64,000 nt of DNA from Nematopogon swammerdamellus (Eukaryota; Arthropoda; Insecta; Lepidoptera; Adelidae), in the NCBI GenBank assembly GCA_946902875.1, contig OX336344.1, forward strand, positions 21,659,791 to 21,723,790, given 5' to 3'. Positions 30,658-40,176 of the stretch are shown one piece after another; the first letter of the stretch is position 1; each line of letters opens with the position of its first letter. Made by a program: the position numbers and the translations under genes. The notes beneath the pieces were generated by a model. It had not been told where the DNA came from, searched no databases, and saw only the letters and a program-made list of their open reading frames with translations.

Positions 30658-30785
30658 GAACATCGAGCATTAGAAAGAGGCAATCCGGTTCTCGAAAGTC
30701 GTCCCTGTCGCACGAACTCGCAAGTCACTCTGCGACAGGGACGACGCTCTACAGCCGGATTGTCTCTTTCTAAAGCTCGATGTTC
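30658..30785. repeat. Fold-back element, arms of about 54 bp
   Basis: GAACATCGAGCATTAGAAAG..CGTCCCTGTCGCA and its reverse complement TGCGACAGGGACG..GCTCGATGTTC are separated by 19 bases. Parts of another copy lie at 48655-48713 and 49048-49080, split by a SINE. Confidence 0.85.
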
Positions 30786-31399
30786 AATATTTAACTGTGC
30801 GCTCTTAATTAAGAGGAAAAGAGCGATACAATAATAAAATATTACATTGAGAAACGTCTCTATATGATGATAACTATTCCTCATAGAAAAAAAATATTGT
30901 TGTACCTACCTGCGTTAATTTACATTTAGAGAGAAGACCAACTTAAAACAACGGTTCCTACCAGACTTATAGGTTGTATTATGTGGTCATAGACCTATTA
31001 CATGCACGCTACGTGGGGTTGTCGACACTCCCGCAACTCCGTGATTCTCCCGGATTCAGACTTTAACTTTCAAAAATCTCCTTTCACACGTAATCAAATC
31101 ATACTCGTACATACATAATTTTCGGGTGGAAAGTTCAGGCAGACAATTTGTAGAGAAAAAATATATATATTGAGTATTTTATGTATAAGTCCATATAATT
31201 TAATTTTTATTAGCACTTAGTCTTTAATAATGAATTAATTCACTATAGACATTCGGATTTCTTATTTATTTTTCAGGTTTGCCAATAGGTTGAGACAAAC
31301 ACATTCATGAACAAACAATTTTACATTATACGAAACAGCGTGTAGACACAAGAACAGGCAAACGCGGTATGTACGTATGAAAAAGTTACCTTTCCATTT
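30786..31399. other. Unassigned stretch
   Basis: It is AT-rich. No repeat or coding signal was recognised. Confidence 0.3.
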
Positions 31400-31695
31400 G
31401 TTTTTTTATGGAAACTGACACGGTTGGCTACATCACCTACAACATCCGTGATGTCAGCCCATAACACCGGGCAAACTAGGTGCCATTTCAGTGCTTTCCT
31501 TCATTTCATGTCGGCTACACTGAACTGGACGGAAAACACGAACTATTTACATAGCCGTTTCGACCGACGTTTCATTCAGTACGGTGGTACCGAACCGGGC
31601 GGGATAAACCCTACCACCTAGTAGGGTAAGAAGGGAAGGGACCTACAGTTTTACGTGGAATCCGAACCACGTCAGCCTCCAAAACGGTCGGCCTC
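31400..31695 (-). mobile_element. SINE family B, head partly present
   Basis: Tail, body, core and the B-box/T-arm segment (GGAATCCGAACCACGTCAGC in plus orientation) are present; the 5S-like part is lost. Confidence 0.85.
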
Positions 31696-31989
31696 CAATT
31701 AACATAAATGCTCATTTTTCTCCCGGATTTTCTTACCCAAGAGTTGGTAACCCTAACGCTACGTCATGCAACACGCAATGTGTGAGCGACAAAATCTTTG
31801 CCAGTTCGAGCTTTTGTTGCGTGTTGGGATGGCCGCTGCTGCGTTTGCAAATGGTCCGAAGGAGTCAGGGCATTTTTGCAATCCCCGTGGTTAGCCACCT
31901 ATCGGCTCCATGGTACCACGTGGGCCCCGGTACTTAAAAAAGCGTTCAAGCGCGAGTCGAATTCGCGCACCGAGGGTTCTTTTTTGCTT

Positions 31990-32145
31990 TTTCATCTCAA
32001 CTTTTACCAACTGTTTCTCCCCGCTACAGCCTTTTAGTTGCCGCTTTGTCATCTCAACTTTTACCAACTGTTTCTCCCCGCTACAGCCTTTAGGTACCGC
32101 TTTGTCATTTCAACTTTTGCCAACTGTTTCTCCCCGCTACTCTAC
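31990..32145 (+). repeat. Three tandem copies of a 57-bp unit
   Basis: TCATCTCAACTTTTACCAAC then TGTTTCTCCCCGCTAC recurs at about 31993, 32050 and 32106 with few changes. Confidence 0.85.
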
Positions 32146-32199
32146 CTGCTGTAGTGCTTCTGTAATTTCATTTTGCTGCGCCGTCGTCATCAGCATTTG

Positions 32200-32610
32200 T
32201 TATGCTTCGCCGCGCGCGCCTGGCGCCTCGCCGCCTCTCCGCCGCAAACGAGATTCACTTCTCAGCACGCCACGTCGTGTCGGATGACAGACGGACAGAC
32301 AGGCGAATGTTGCGTATCGTTTTTATCAGTCGCCGTTTCAAATTCGAACTTCGAACGCCGGCATTTTGGAATTTTGCTTTAAAATCGCATCGAACATCGA
32401 TCGAAACCAAGTTTTGAAATTAGAATAAGTGTCGATTCTAACGAAGTTTGAAATGGTTGTTGCGTATGTAACGAAAGAGTAATAAAAATCGGCGTGGTTA
32501 GTGATAGTCCGATAAGGTGGAACTGATAAAGTTAGTTTTGTTTGTGGACAGTGGAATGTGACGGCGGCAGGCTGCGCTTGAAATGGACGAGGTGTGAATT
32601 TTTGGTGAGT
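32200..32610 (+). promoter_or_regulatory. Candidate promoter and non-coding first exon
   Basis: This region is GC-richer than its surroundings and free of recognised repeats. TTTTTATCAGTCGCCG at about 32322-32337 contains the arthropod initiator TCAGT. Some 270 bases downstream TTTTTGGTGAGTATTTG at about 32598-32614 offers a splice donor, and the only ATG shortly before it opens a five-codon frame (about 32583). This is what a 5' UTR exon of a plus-strand host gene would look like, with coding exons beyond the window. No coding exon is seen, so it is inference only. Confidence 0.3.
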
Positions 32611-33119
32611 ATTTGATTTGTATCAATATTCTAAATGATTGTACTATTAAATATCTTCTTCTCTACTATATAATCAATCTGTCTCGTTCATTATTAAAAT
32701 AATAAAAGTAGGTAGTAGCAAAGAGTTGAGTGTAGGAATGTAAAATTGTAAAATAAATACTTAATGAATATATAATGTACTTAACAGTTTATTTTTAGTT
32801 TTTTCTCTTAATTTTCTTTTCTTCATTTGTTTAGTTATCAGGCCGTAAATGTATATACATGTTATACTTTGTAAAACGGTAACATTTATTATTGCCTTTG
32901 TAATATTTTAATTATGTGTGTAATAGTTCATAAGTTAGCTAATAAATAAGTTTCCTAATAAATAAATAAATAACTGAATATACTAAATTACAGTTTCTAT
33001 AAGATATAACCTAAATGTACATAAATATAAAAATATTACAATTCCAACTGATAGATGAATTTATTTATTCAACAGCAAAAATAGTTACTAAATAGACAAT
33101 TAACTAAAAACTATAATAT
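32611..33119. other. AT-rich stretch with a LINE UTR scrap
   Basis: Bases 32700-32770 (AGTAGGTAGTAGCAAAGAG.. GTGTAGGAATGTAAAAT) match the CR1-like LINE 3' UTR at 5789-5830. The rest is unassigned. Confidence 0.5.
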
Positions 33120-33245
33120 ATAAAAAATCTCGTTTAAACTGTCTCCGAAATGACCGCGCAGGGTACCTAAAACACTGGCTGCATTTCCACGCTGGATAGC
33201 AAGGGCTATCCGTTGTCTGAGGAATGTTTCGCAGTTATTCCAACT
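33120..33245 (-). pseudogene. Remnant of an unidentified transposon ORF
   Basis: The minus frame reads CETFLRQRIALAIQRGNAAS then VLGTL and DSLNEIFYI. A homologous stretch lies at 46465-46668 (RRIAIEIQRCNAACVLGT and LNEIFYL). Two diverged copies sharing protein-level similarity point to a formerly coding mobile element. I cannot name the family. Confidence 0.5.
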
Positions 33246-33328
33246 TATTTTTCATCTCCCCACTATTTCTTTTATTTTTTATTTTCTACGTACAGATATG
33301 CAAACTTTACAGTTTTATTACATGTACT

Positions 33329-33690
33329 AGCTTTTCCCGCGGCTTCGCTCGCGTGAAATTCGTATTAAAAAGAAGAAAGCAAGTAAGCTCGCTTCCGTAC
33401 CTTTATTTCGGCGCGCGGAAAAATTCAGTTTGTATGAGAGCCACATCTGTAACCGGAACTAAATTTTATTTAGCCTATCCTGTGTCACGTATAGTTAAAT
33501 GTGCTTGTACTAAGTTTCATCGAATTCGGACGATCGGTTTAAGAGTTATAGAAGAACATACATACAGAAAATATTTCTAAAAATCGTCAATTTAGTTTTA
33601 GTATCATACATACAGTCTACAAACACAGTATCTCATACATAAAACAAAGGAACTTACTCCATGGCAATCCCTTACAGATTTATTATTTGT
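33329..33690 (-). mobile_element. Non-autonomous Helitron-like element
   Basis: The minus-strand 3' end is GAGCGAAGCCGCGGGAAAAG then CTAGT. The 5' end is near AATAATAAATCTGTAAGGGA. It is the same subfamily as 45310-45524 and 59676-60086. Confidence 0.8.
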
Positions 33691-33756
33691 ATTGAAGATA
33701 AGTACCTACGTATATCTTTATTCTTGAAAGACGAAATACACACACTAGTACATAAT

Positions 33757-33960
33757 TTAAAGTGTGTTTACCGAGTCATTTAACCTGGGTGTCTTCAAAC
33801 GTCGTATTAACATGGTAGACAGCCTAGCAACAGTCCGCAAATCTGCTGGCATGGCGACTGACTGAGCGTACTTATTTTCGAGAGTAGAAGTGTTTTTGGC
33901 TCTGAAGACTGGACCATTGGTCCCTACTCCCTGAGCAGAGCCACCATGTTGGTTCACATA
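33757..33960 (+). pseudogene. LINE C-terminal fragment
   Basis: The translated order is FNLGVFKRRINMV, then a 3' tail with CTCTGAAGACTGGACCATTG and TTGGTTCACATAAAAG. It is the same LINE family as 25428-25690. Confidence 0.6.
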
Positions 33961-34289
33961 AAAGTGTACAAAATACGCACCTATCAATTTAGCTGTTTAC
34001 GAAATCGTTTGAGCGTATCAGCTGATTTGAATGCGGTTTTCCCTGTTCAAATTTAGAACACATGGTCATAGTGCGGTCTACAATTTTATTACGAGATTAG
34101 AAATACACAAATGAATGGAATTTTTAAATATATTTTCCATACTAGCTGACAACGCGGCCGCCATCCTGGGAACCATCCCGGGGATGAGGTCCCTTGAGGA
34201 AATATATAATTTATAAGTTAGTTTTTAGTTATAGTTTTTTAATTAGTTATATTTGTCGTAAAATTTTATTTGATAGGTATTTATATCCT
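33961..34289. other. Unassigned stretch
   Basis: No coding or repeat structure was recognised. Confidence 0.3.
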
Positions 34290-34590
34290 ATCTTCGCATG
34301 ACTCGTCGCAGAGAGACTCTTGAGAAGCTTTTGAGAACCCATCGGTTCTCTAAATCGTTTCTTTGTCGCACCGCTAGAGTGTAGAACTGTCTTCCGGCGA
34401 GTGTATTTCCTGAAATACATTTCCTGAATCCTTTAACCTGGGTGTCTTTAAGCGTCGTATTAACGGGCTAGACAGCCTAGCAACATTCCGCAAATCTGCT
34501 GGCATGGCACCTAATTGAGCGTGGTTTCGCGAGGAGTGGTGATTTTGGCTCTGTCGACTGCACCATTGGTCTACAGGTCTACCTACGAGA
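34290..34590 (+). pseudogene. LINE reverse transcriptase C-terminus
   Basis: ACTCGTCGCAGAGAGACTCT to GCACCATTGGTCT. It encodes LLRTHRFSKSFLCRTARV, then a stop and FNLGVFKRRINGL. The tail is interrupted by the following SINE A fragment. A short duplication (TTTCCTGAAATACATTTCCTG) disrupts the frame. Confidence 0.65.
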
Positions 34591-34755
34591 AGGTAGGTGC
34601 CGTACCGGAGACTTGCCTCTGAATTGCTGGATATATACTGGACTGAACAGCCCCTATATCTATATATTACTTCTGTAACTGAACACAACCGAGTCTTCTA
34701 TGCGGTCATCTTTTGTCCAGTACGGTGGTACCAACCCGGTTGGCTACAATTTGGA
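34591..34755 (-). mobile_element. SINE family A fragment
   Basis: GTAGGTGCCGTACCGGAGAC to CCAGTACGGTGGTACCAACC and GGCTACAATTTGG. It contains an extra 25-base insert after GGACTGAACAG. Confidence 0.7.
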
Positions 34756-34951
34756 ATTTTACATAACATTATTTATACTGCTGCTGTGTTTTACCTGAAT
34801 AATAACTTTTTTTGCCGCCAAAAATTTCAAACTCTGCAAAAAAACACCAGATGGCCAGGAGTGTGTTAACCTTTCGGCATTTGTCGGTATAGGCATGCAA
34901 AACATTTAAAACGCTAGAACTGCTAGGCGTTGTCATGTTCTACACACAATT

Positions 34952-35060
34952 TTTTTTTTTATGGATATTGACACGGTTGGCTACATCACCTACTACAATC
35001 AATCCGTGATGTCAGCCCATAACACCGGGTGAACTAGGTGCCATGTCAGTGAATCCCTCT
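34952..35060 (-). mobile_element. SINE family B, 3' end
   Basis: TTTTTTTATGGATATTGACA to AGGTGCCATGTCAGTG. Confidence 0.75.
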
Positions 35061-35253
35061 CAAAGTCTTTTTCCTTTTTTTTTCGTGATGGTTGAAACGA
35101 TTTTGAAAAAAAAAACATTATTTCAGAAAGAGATTACGTTGCCATAGGTGGAAGGCGGCCGAGTGACTCTATCACCTGGCATCTGGTTTGATAGGATTGG
35201 TTAAGCGGTTCGTGAGATAGTGGTATGCCGAAAGTACATTTGTGTACGATTTT

Positions 35254-35655
35254 GTCAGCCTCGTTAGCTCAGTGATGCAGACATTCAACTGTCGCTATTG
35301 AATGTTAAGCAACGCTGGGTGCGGTCAGTACTTGGATGGGTGACCGCTGACCGTTGGAGGCTGACCGAGGTTCGGATTCCTCGTAAAACTGTAGGTCCCT
35401 TCCCACCTAATCTTACTTGGTGGTAGGGTTTAACCCGCCCGGGTTGGTACCTCCGCACTGAATGAAACGTCGGTCTAAACGGCTATGTAAATAGTTTGTG
35501 TTTTCCGACCAGTTCAGTGTAGCCGGCACGATCAAAGGGGGAAGCACTGACATGGCACCTAGTTCACCCGGTGTTATGGGCTGACATCACGGACGTTGTA
35601 GGTGATGTAGCCAACCGTGTCAGTTTACATAAAAAAAAAAAAAAAAAAAAAAAAA
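35254..35655 (+). mobile_element. SINE family B, full length, best chimeric head
   Basis: All modules are present: the tRNA-like start, the 5S-like segment, the T-arm, the core shared with family A, the B body and a long A tail after CAGTTTACATAAAA. GTCAGCCTC (35254-35262) can pair with GAGGCTGAC (35357-35365), enclosing the 5S-like segment as a closing stem would. Confidence 0.9.
35265..35380 (+). promoter_or_regulatory. Chimeric tRNA/5S rRNA Pol III promoter
   Basis: The tRNA A box TAGCTCAGTGA is at 35265-35275. Bases 35304-35347 (GTTAAGCAACGCTGGGTGCG..TACTTGGATGGGTGACCGC) closely match the 5S rRNA internal control region as known from insects. The tRNA B box GGTTCGGATTCC at 35369-35380 lies in a GAGG..CCTC stem. 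Confidence 0.8.
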
Positions 35656-35794
35656 ACATTAAAAATTACGGTCAATTTTTGCAAATGGCACGGGTAAGAC
35701 ATTACATATGGATTCCATTTCGAAAATTAAACTCGGTCCCCCGACGCCTTTAATGAACTTTTTTATGGGAAGCACGACATATGGCGCGCGCCAG

Positions 35795-35945
35795 ACTTTA
35801 TGAAAACTGACACGGTTTGCTACATCACCTGCAACATCCGTGATGTCTGCCCATAACACCGGGTGAACGCTTGGTGCCACGTCAGTGCTTCCCTTCGATC
35901 GTGCCGGCTACACTGAACTGGACGGAAAACACAAACTATTTACGA
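35795..35945 (-). mobile_element. SINE family B, 3' half
   Basis: TATGAAAACTGACACGGTTT to GAAAACACAAACTATTTAC. Bases 35945-36030 to its right resemble another LINE C-terminal scrap on the minus strand. Confidence 0.75.
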
Positions 35946-36111
35946 ACGCAGAGGTGTAGTCCGACGGCGCCCACGGGCATTCGGATATTTACGGGGGCTG
36001 CGAATACCATGTCGGCTAGGTGCACCTAGCGGAAATTAGTACTTGTCATTAAAATTATTACTTTTTGCTTACTTGAAGAACTCAAACCCTGTTCTATTTC
36101 ATGGATTCTTT

Positions 36112-36516
36112 CCAGTAGGCAGTGGCGATTCCTGGTGCTGAGGATTGGGTTGGCTGTGGCTAAGGACATTTTTGACATTGAAAATGTCTTTTCGATCGCT
36201 TCAGTATAGTCCCCGATTTCCAGGGAGAGTGCGAATTCGGCCTGATGTCGTGAGTTATAAGCCTACGTGAATATTTAGAGTGCCAAATGACATGCATCAA
36301 CGAGGGGTACAAGATGGTGAGAGAAAAAATGTTAAAACTTGGAGAGTTTTTGAGAAAATTGCAAAAATATAGTGGGTTATATAATAAATAAATACAACCC
36401 CGATATTTTTTCACATTTGTTTTTGCTTAATACTTCGATATTAATGGTGGCATTCATTTTATGTGGTTTGGCGGCGCCAACCTAGCCAACTTAAAGGAAT
36501 CGCCACTGCCAGTAGG
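36112..36516. mobile_element. hAT-type non-autonomous element with 8-bp target duplication
   Basis: CCAGTAGG occurs at 36112-36119 and 36509-36516. The enclosed 389 bases begin CAGTGGCGATTCCT and end AGGAATCGCCACTG, a perfect 14-bp TIR. CAGTGGCG termini with 8-bp duplications are the hAT signature. No transposase frame is present. Confidence 0.9.
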
Positions 36517-36747
36517 TACCTACTTACAACATATTATATTGGCCGATGATCTAAGATGGGTAAATATAGGCAAACACAACACTATAGATAACATTAAACA
36601 AACAAATTACCTCTAACCTGTTTAGTATGCGCGTTAAACTCTCCAGTTGTGCGCAGACTCGTGTCTCGCAAGTCCTTGAAAATAAATCAATTCACTAGTG
36701 AAATGGCTAGGTTTTTTTGTTCAATGTTTGTTTTAAAATTGCATCTA

Positions 36748-36870
36748 CTTTGTTGAAAATGAAATGAAATGAAAAATGAAATGAAATGAAAATATACTTT
36801 ATTGCACAAAAAGTGACAAAAGGCGGACTTAAAGCCTAAGGGCATTATCTGCCAGTCATACGTGGGATTG
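36748..36870 (-). mobile_element. CR1-like LINE 3' end with ATTTC tail
   Basis: On the minus strand GACTGGCAGATAATGCCC, CTTTAAGTCCGCCTTTTG and GTGCAATAAAGTATATTTTC are followed by (ATTTC)n. It shares the UTR block of the 5.6-kb LINE but not its tail. Confidence 0.75.
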
Positions 36871-37485
36871 TGAGCAGGGTAGATGGGTAGTAGATTTTTT
36901 TTTAAGATTATAAAAATAAACAATTAAACATAGATAATAGTAATAAATAACATACAACTAAATACATTCGTGACATACATACATACAAGTTCAAAAGTGC
37001 ATACATATACGCAATATAAACAAATACAAATACATACATACATACATACCTAATGCAGTTTCTAAACAAGCGATAACACACATGGATACATTATGGGTTT
37101 GAAAACATAATATGTTCCCTCAATCGGGATTTGAAAATGTTGTGGGAAGTGGAAGTACGGAGAGTTATTCGTAGCATTTAGTTCGTGAAAAACGAAACCA
37201 CGCTCAGTGAGGCGCCATGCTATGCCGACGGATTCACGGACTGGGTTGATTGGCCTGTGTTGATACTACTTAAGACGAGACGGAATTTAATTTTCTCCAT
37301 ACAAAATCGTCTTTCGGCATTTATGTTTTTTATCCCCCTAAACCTTATCCGATTTTTACAATTCTATTGTATTTTAATAAAGACAGACGAATCTACGTTT
37401 CTGTCTTTTTATTTTTTTAATATCTAAAGTGATGACTCAATAAAGCTTAATGAAATTCATGACATCATAAAAAGTCAAAAATAAT
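36871..37485. other. AT-rich non-coding stretch
   Basis: ACAT-type short repeats are present at 36975-37055. No gene or other repeat was recognised. Confidence 0.3.
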
Positions 37486-38650
37486 TTTCTTTTACTTACT
37501 TAAAGGAGTCGGCGGACCGCTAAGTAAATTCCCGCGCAACTCTTGAGTCTTTATATTTAATTTACTCAGCGGTCCCCCGACTCCTTTAAGTAAGTAAACG
37601 AAAATTATTTTTGACTTTTTAAGAGTCGGGGGTTTTTTAAATTTGTAATTTAAATTTTATTTCAAGCTTTTTAAAAAAAAACCGCATGCAAATCGGTCCA
37701 CTTTTTAAGATAATTATTTTTTTTATTACTTAATTACTTGATTACTTGATTACAAACATAGCTAAGAACCATCCCGATTAAACCAGCTTCCTAATAAAAA
37801 AAAAGCCCCAGTTGCACTCCGGGAGTGCCGGCAGAAGTGAAAACTTTTTGTATTTCCGTAAATAATTCTTAGGTGGTTATAAAAAAACTAAACACCCAAA
37901 AATATTTAAACACCGTAACATTGCTTAAACTATAAAGAAAACAAAAGAAAAAAAACAAAAAATAATTTGAGGGATTCGAACCCATGGTCAAAAAATACAA
38001 ATCCTACACTCTTACCATTGAGCTACGAAATCACATAAAAGACCAAACGAATAACGGATTCCCTTGATTCGCTATTAAATAAATCTGACGCTTTTTCGAT
38101 GAGGCTACGGATCTGCCCCATCCGATCTTTTCCGGAACCGCCATCTAGTTGATATAATTAAAATTATTTGAGTTCCTGTTTGCTATTTATTAACCCCCGA
38201 CGAAAAAAACGGAGGGGTGTTATAAGTTTGACGTGTGTGTGTGTGTGTGTGTGTCTGTCTGTGGCATCGTAGCTCCCAAACGGATGGACCGATTTGGATG
38301 CGGTTTTTTTTATTAGGAAGCTTATTTAATCGGGATGGTTCTTAGCTATGTTTGTAATCAAGTAATCAAGTAATTAAGTAATAAAAAAAATTATTATCTT
38401 AAAAAGTGGACCGATTTTCATGCGGTTTCTTTTAAAAAGCTTGAAATAAAAGTTAAATTACAAATTTAAAAAACCCCCGACCCTTAAAAAACCCCGACCC
38501 TTAAAAAGCCAAAAATAATTTCCGTTTACTTACTTAAAGGAGTCGGGGGACCGCTAAGTAAATAAAATATAAAAACTCAGAACTGCGCGGGAATTTACTT
38601 AGCGGTCTCCCGACTCCTTTAAGTAAGTAAACGGAAATTATTTTTGGCTT
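37486..38650. repeat. Compound inverted repeat, arms of about 310 bp
   Basis: Bases 37486-37800 are repeated in inverse orientation at about 38305-38650. Each arm itself contains a hairpin (CTTACTTAAAGGAGTCGG..GACCGCTAAGTAAA and complement, at 37493-37599 and 38520-38641). Confidence 0.85.
37966..38033 (-). pseudogene. tRNA-like pseudogene
   Basis: On the minus strand TAGCTCAATGG and GGGTTCGAATCCC are good A and B boxes, and the D stem pairs. The acceptor, anticodon and half of the T stem do not pair, so a working tRNA is unlikely. It lies between the arms of the compound inverted repeat. Confidence 0.5.
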
Positions 38651-39009
38651 TTTAAGGGTCGGGGTTTTTTAAGGGTCGGGGGTTTTTTATTACCGTACGT
38701 ACCGCCATCTAGTTGATATACTCGCTCGATAGAGGGCAGTGTTTAATAGTATTTTGTAACTTAACCCTTAATGCAATGGCTTAAGGTTACATTTTAAATA
38801 ATAAAAATAAATCTGACGCTTTTCGAGATCTGACGCCAATCTAATATTTTTTACCCACCTAAAAAAGTGCCAAGCGCCGCTAAAGAAGTTTTCACTTCAA
38901 AAACCGCATCCAAATCGGTCCATCGGTTTGAGAGCTACGATGCCACAGACAGACACACACACACACGTCAAACTTATAACACCCCTCCGTTTTTTTCGTC
39001 GGGGGTTAA
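38192..39009. mobile_element. TTAACCCCCGACG element with TIRs of about 110 bp
   Basis: The left end TTAACCCCCGACGAAAAAAA..GTGTTATAAGTTTGACGTG, a GT run and GGCATCGTAGC..GGATGCGGTTTTTT are mirrored at 38895-39009. TTAA at both tips followed by CCCCC would fit a piggyBac-type target, but no transposase is present. It shares its left part with the compound inverted repeat. Confidence 0.75.
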
Positions 39010-39475
39010 AAAAAAACAATCACATTAGTTCGGTCGAAATACAAATGTTGCAGCTCCGGTGTTGTATATTTCATCTAAACAAAAACGACAAAGACATGAA
39101 CGTAGATTGAACTGTCCTTATGACAAAATCGGATAAGGTTTAGGGGGCTAGAAAACATAAATGCCGAAAGACGATTTATGTATGGAGAAAGTTAACTTCC
39201 GTCTTGTGTTAAATTTCTACAGATGCAAATGCGCCAATTCATTTACATGACACGTGTTGACAATTTGACATGTTGACATGTGAATAGTAGGTAAAGAAAT
39301 TCATACACGTGTAATCTGAGGCGTGTAAGTAATCGTTAAGTACTTAGGGCCGGTTGCCAAGAGGCGTTAGAGTTTGATTAACACCACGTCTACGTTTGAT
39401 TAACAGCAGGTTAGTAGGAACCAAGTTTTCGATGTTACGCTAATCAGTGATGTTAACCATAAATCGGAATCGCGA
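39010..39475. other. Unassigned stretch
   Basis: No coding or repeat structure was recognised. Confidence 0.3.
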
Positions 39476-39882
39476 TAAGGGGCGACAGGCTAGCCGCCTC
39501 TTACCTTGGCACGGCCGGGCCCTTCCACACATTCATGCAGCAGGTGGGTTTTCGTGCCTTGTATAGGTACTTGCTACTTGATAGTTTTTTTCTTTTTGGG
39601 TGCGCTGTAGAAAGAGGCGGGTTTAGTAGAAGATTGCTGGTAGCTGGGAATTGTAGGTGAGGGTCCAAGGAATTATTAGCAAAAGTATTTTTTTGCCGGA
39701 GAAGACTTATACTTCAGGAAATTTTGTTTTAAAGACATCCAAATATTAGTGAAATTTAAAAACATTAGTACATTCCGAGGTACATTCATAGTACTTACTT
39801 ACATAGAGTACTTACAGCGCAACACCAATTACTCTGCTTACCCCGACTGTCGGGATAAAGCGTGTGGTATGTATGTATGCAT
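39476..39882 (+). mobile_element. Family C, interrupted
   Basis: AGGGGCGACAGGCTAGCCGC to CTTGCTACTTGATAG is at 39476-39580. After about 200 unrelated bases it resumes with TACTTACAGCGCAACACCAA to GGGATAAAGCGTGTGGTATG. Confidence 0.65.
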
Positions 39883-40176
39883 GTATTATGTACGGTACGA
39901 CACGCGAGCGAAACTCAGTAGCAACGTTTGAAAGCATACATAATTTTACAATTTTATTGTATTTTATTCAACAGTTTATCGCTTCATAAATATTTTATCG
40001 CTTAAATCTCAAGGACTGGTCAACTGAATTAGATGTGATTACACAGAACATTTTCGAATTGTTCATCAGTACTTAACGCCGTCTAATCCCACTGCGACCA
40101 AAACACTTGAAAGATTAGAATGGCCATCAACTCATTAAGACGAGACGGATGTTTACTTTCTTACTTAAGTTATAGT
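39883..40176. other. Unassigned stretch left of the R1-like LINE
   Basis: Nothing recognised. Confidence 0.3.

Noticed and set aside
35304..35347. A 5S rRNA gene
   Set aside because: Only the internal control region is present, inside a repeated SINE head; the outer helices of 5S rRNA are missing.
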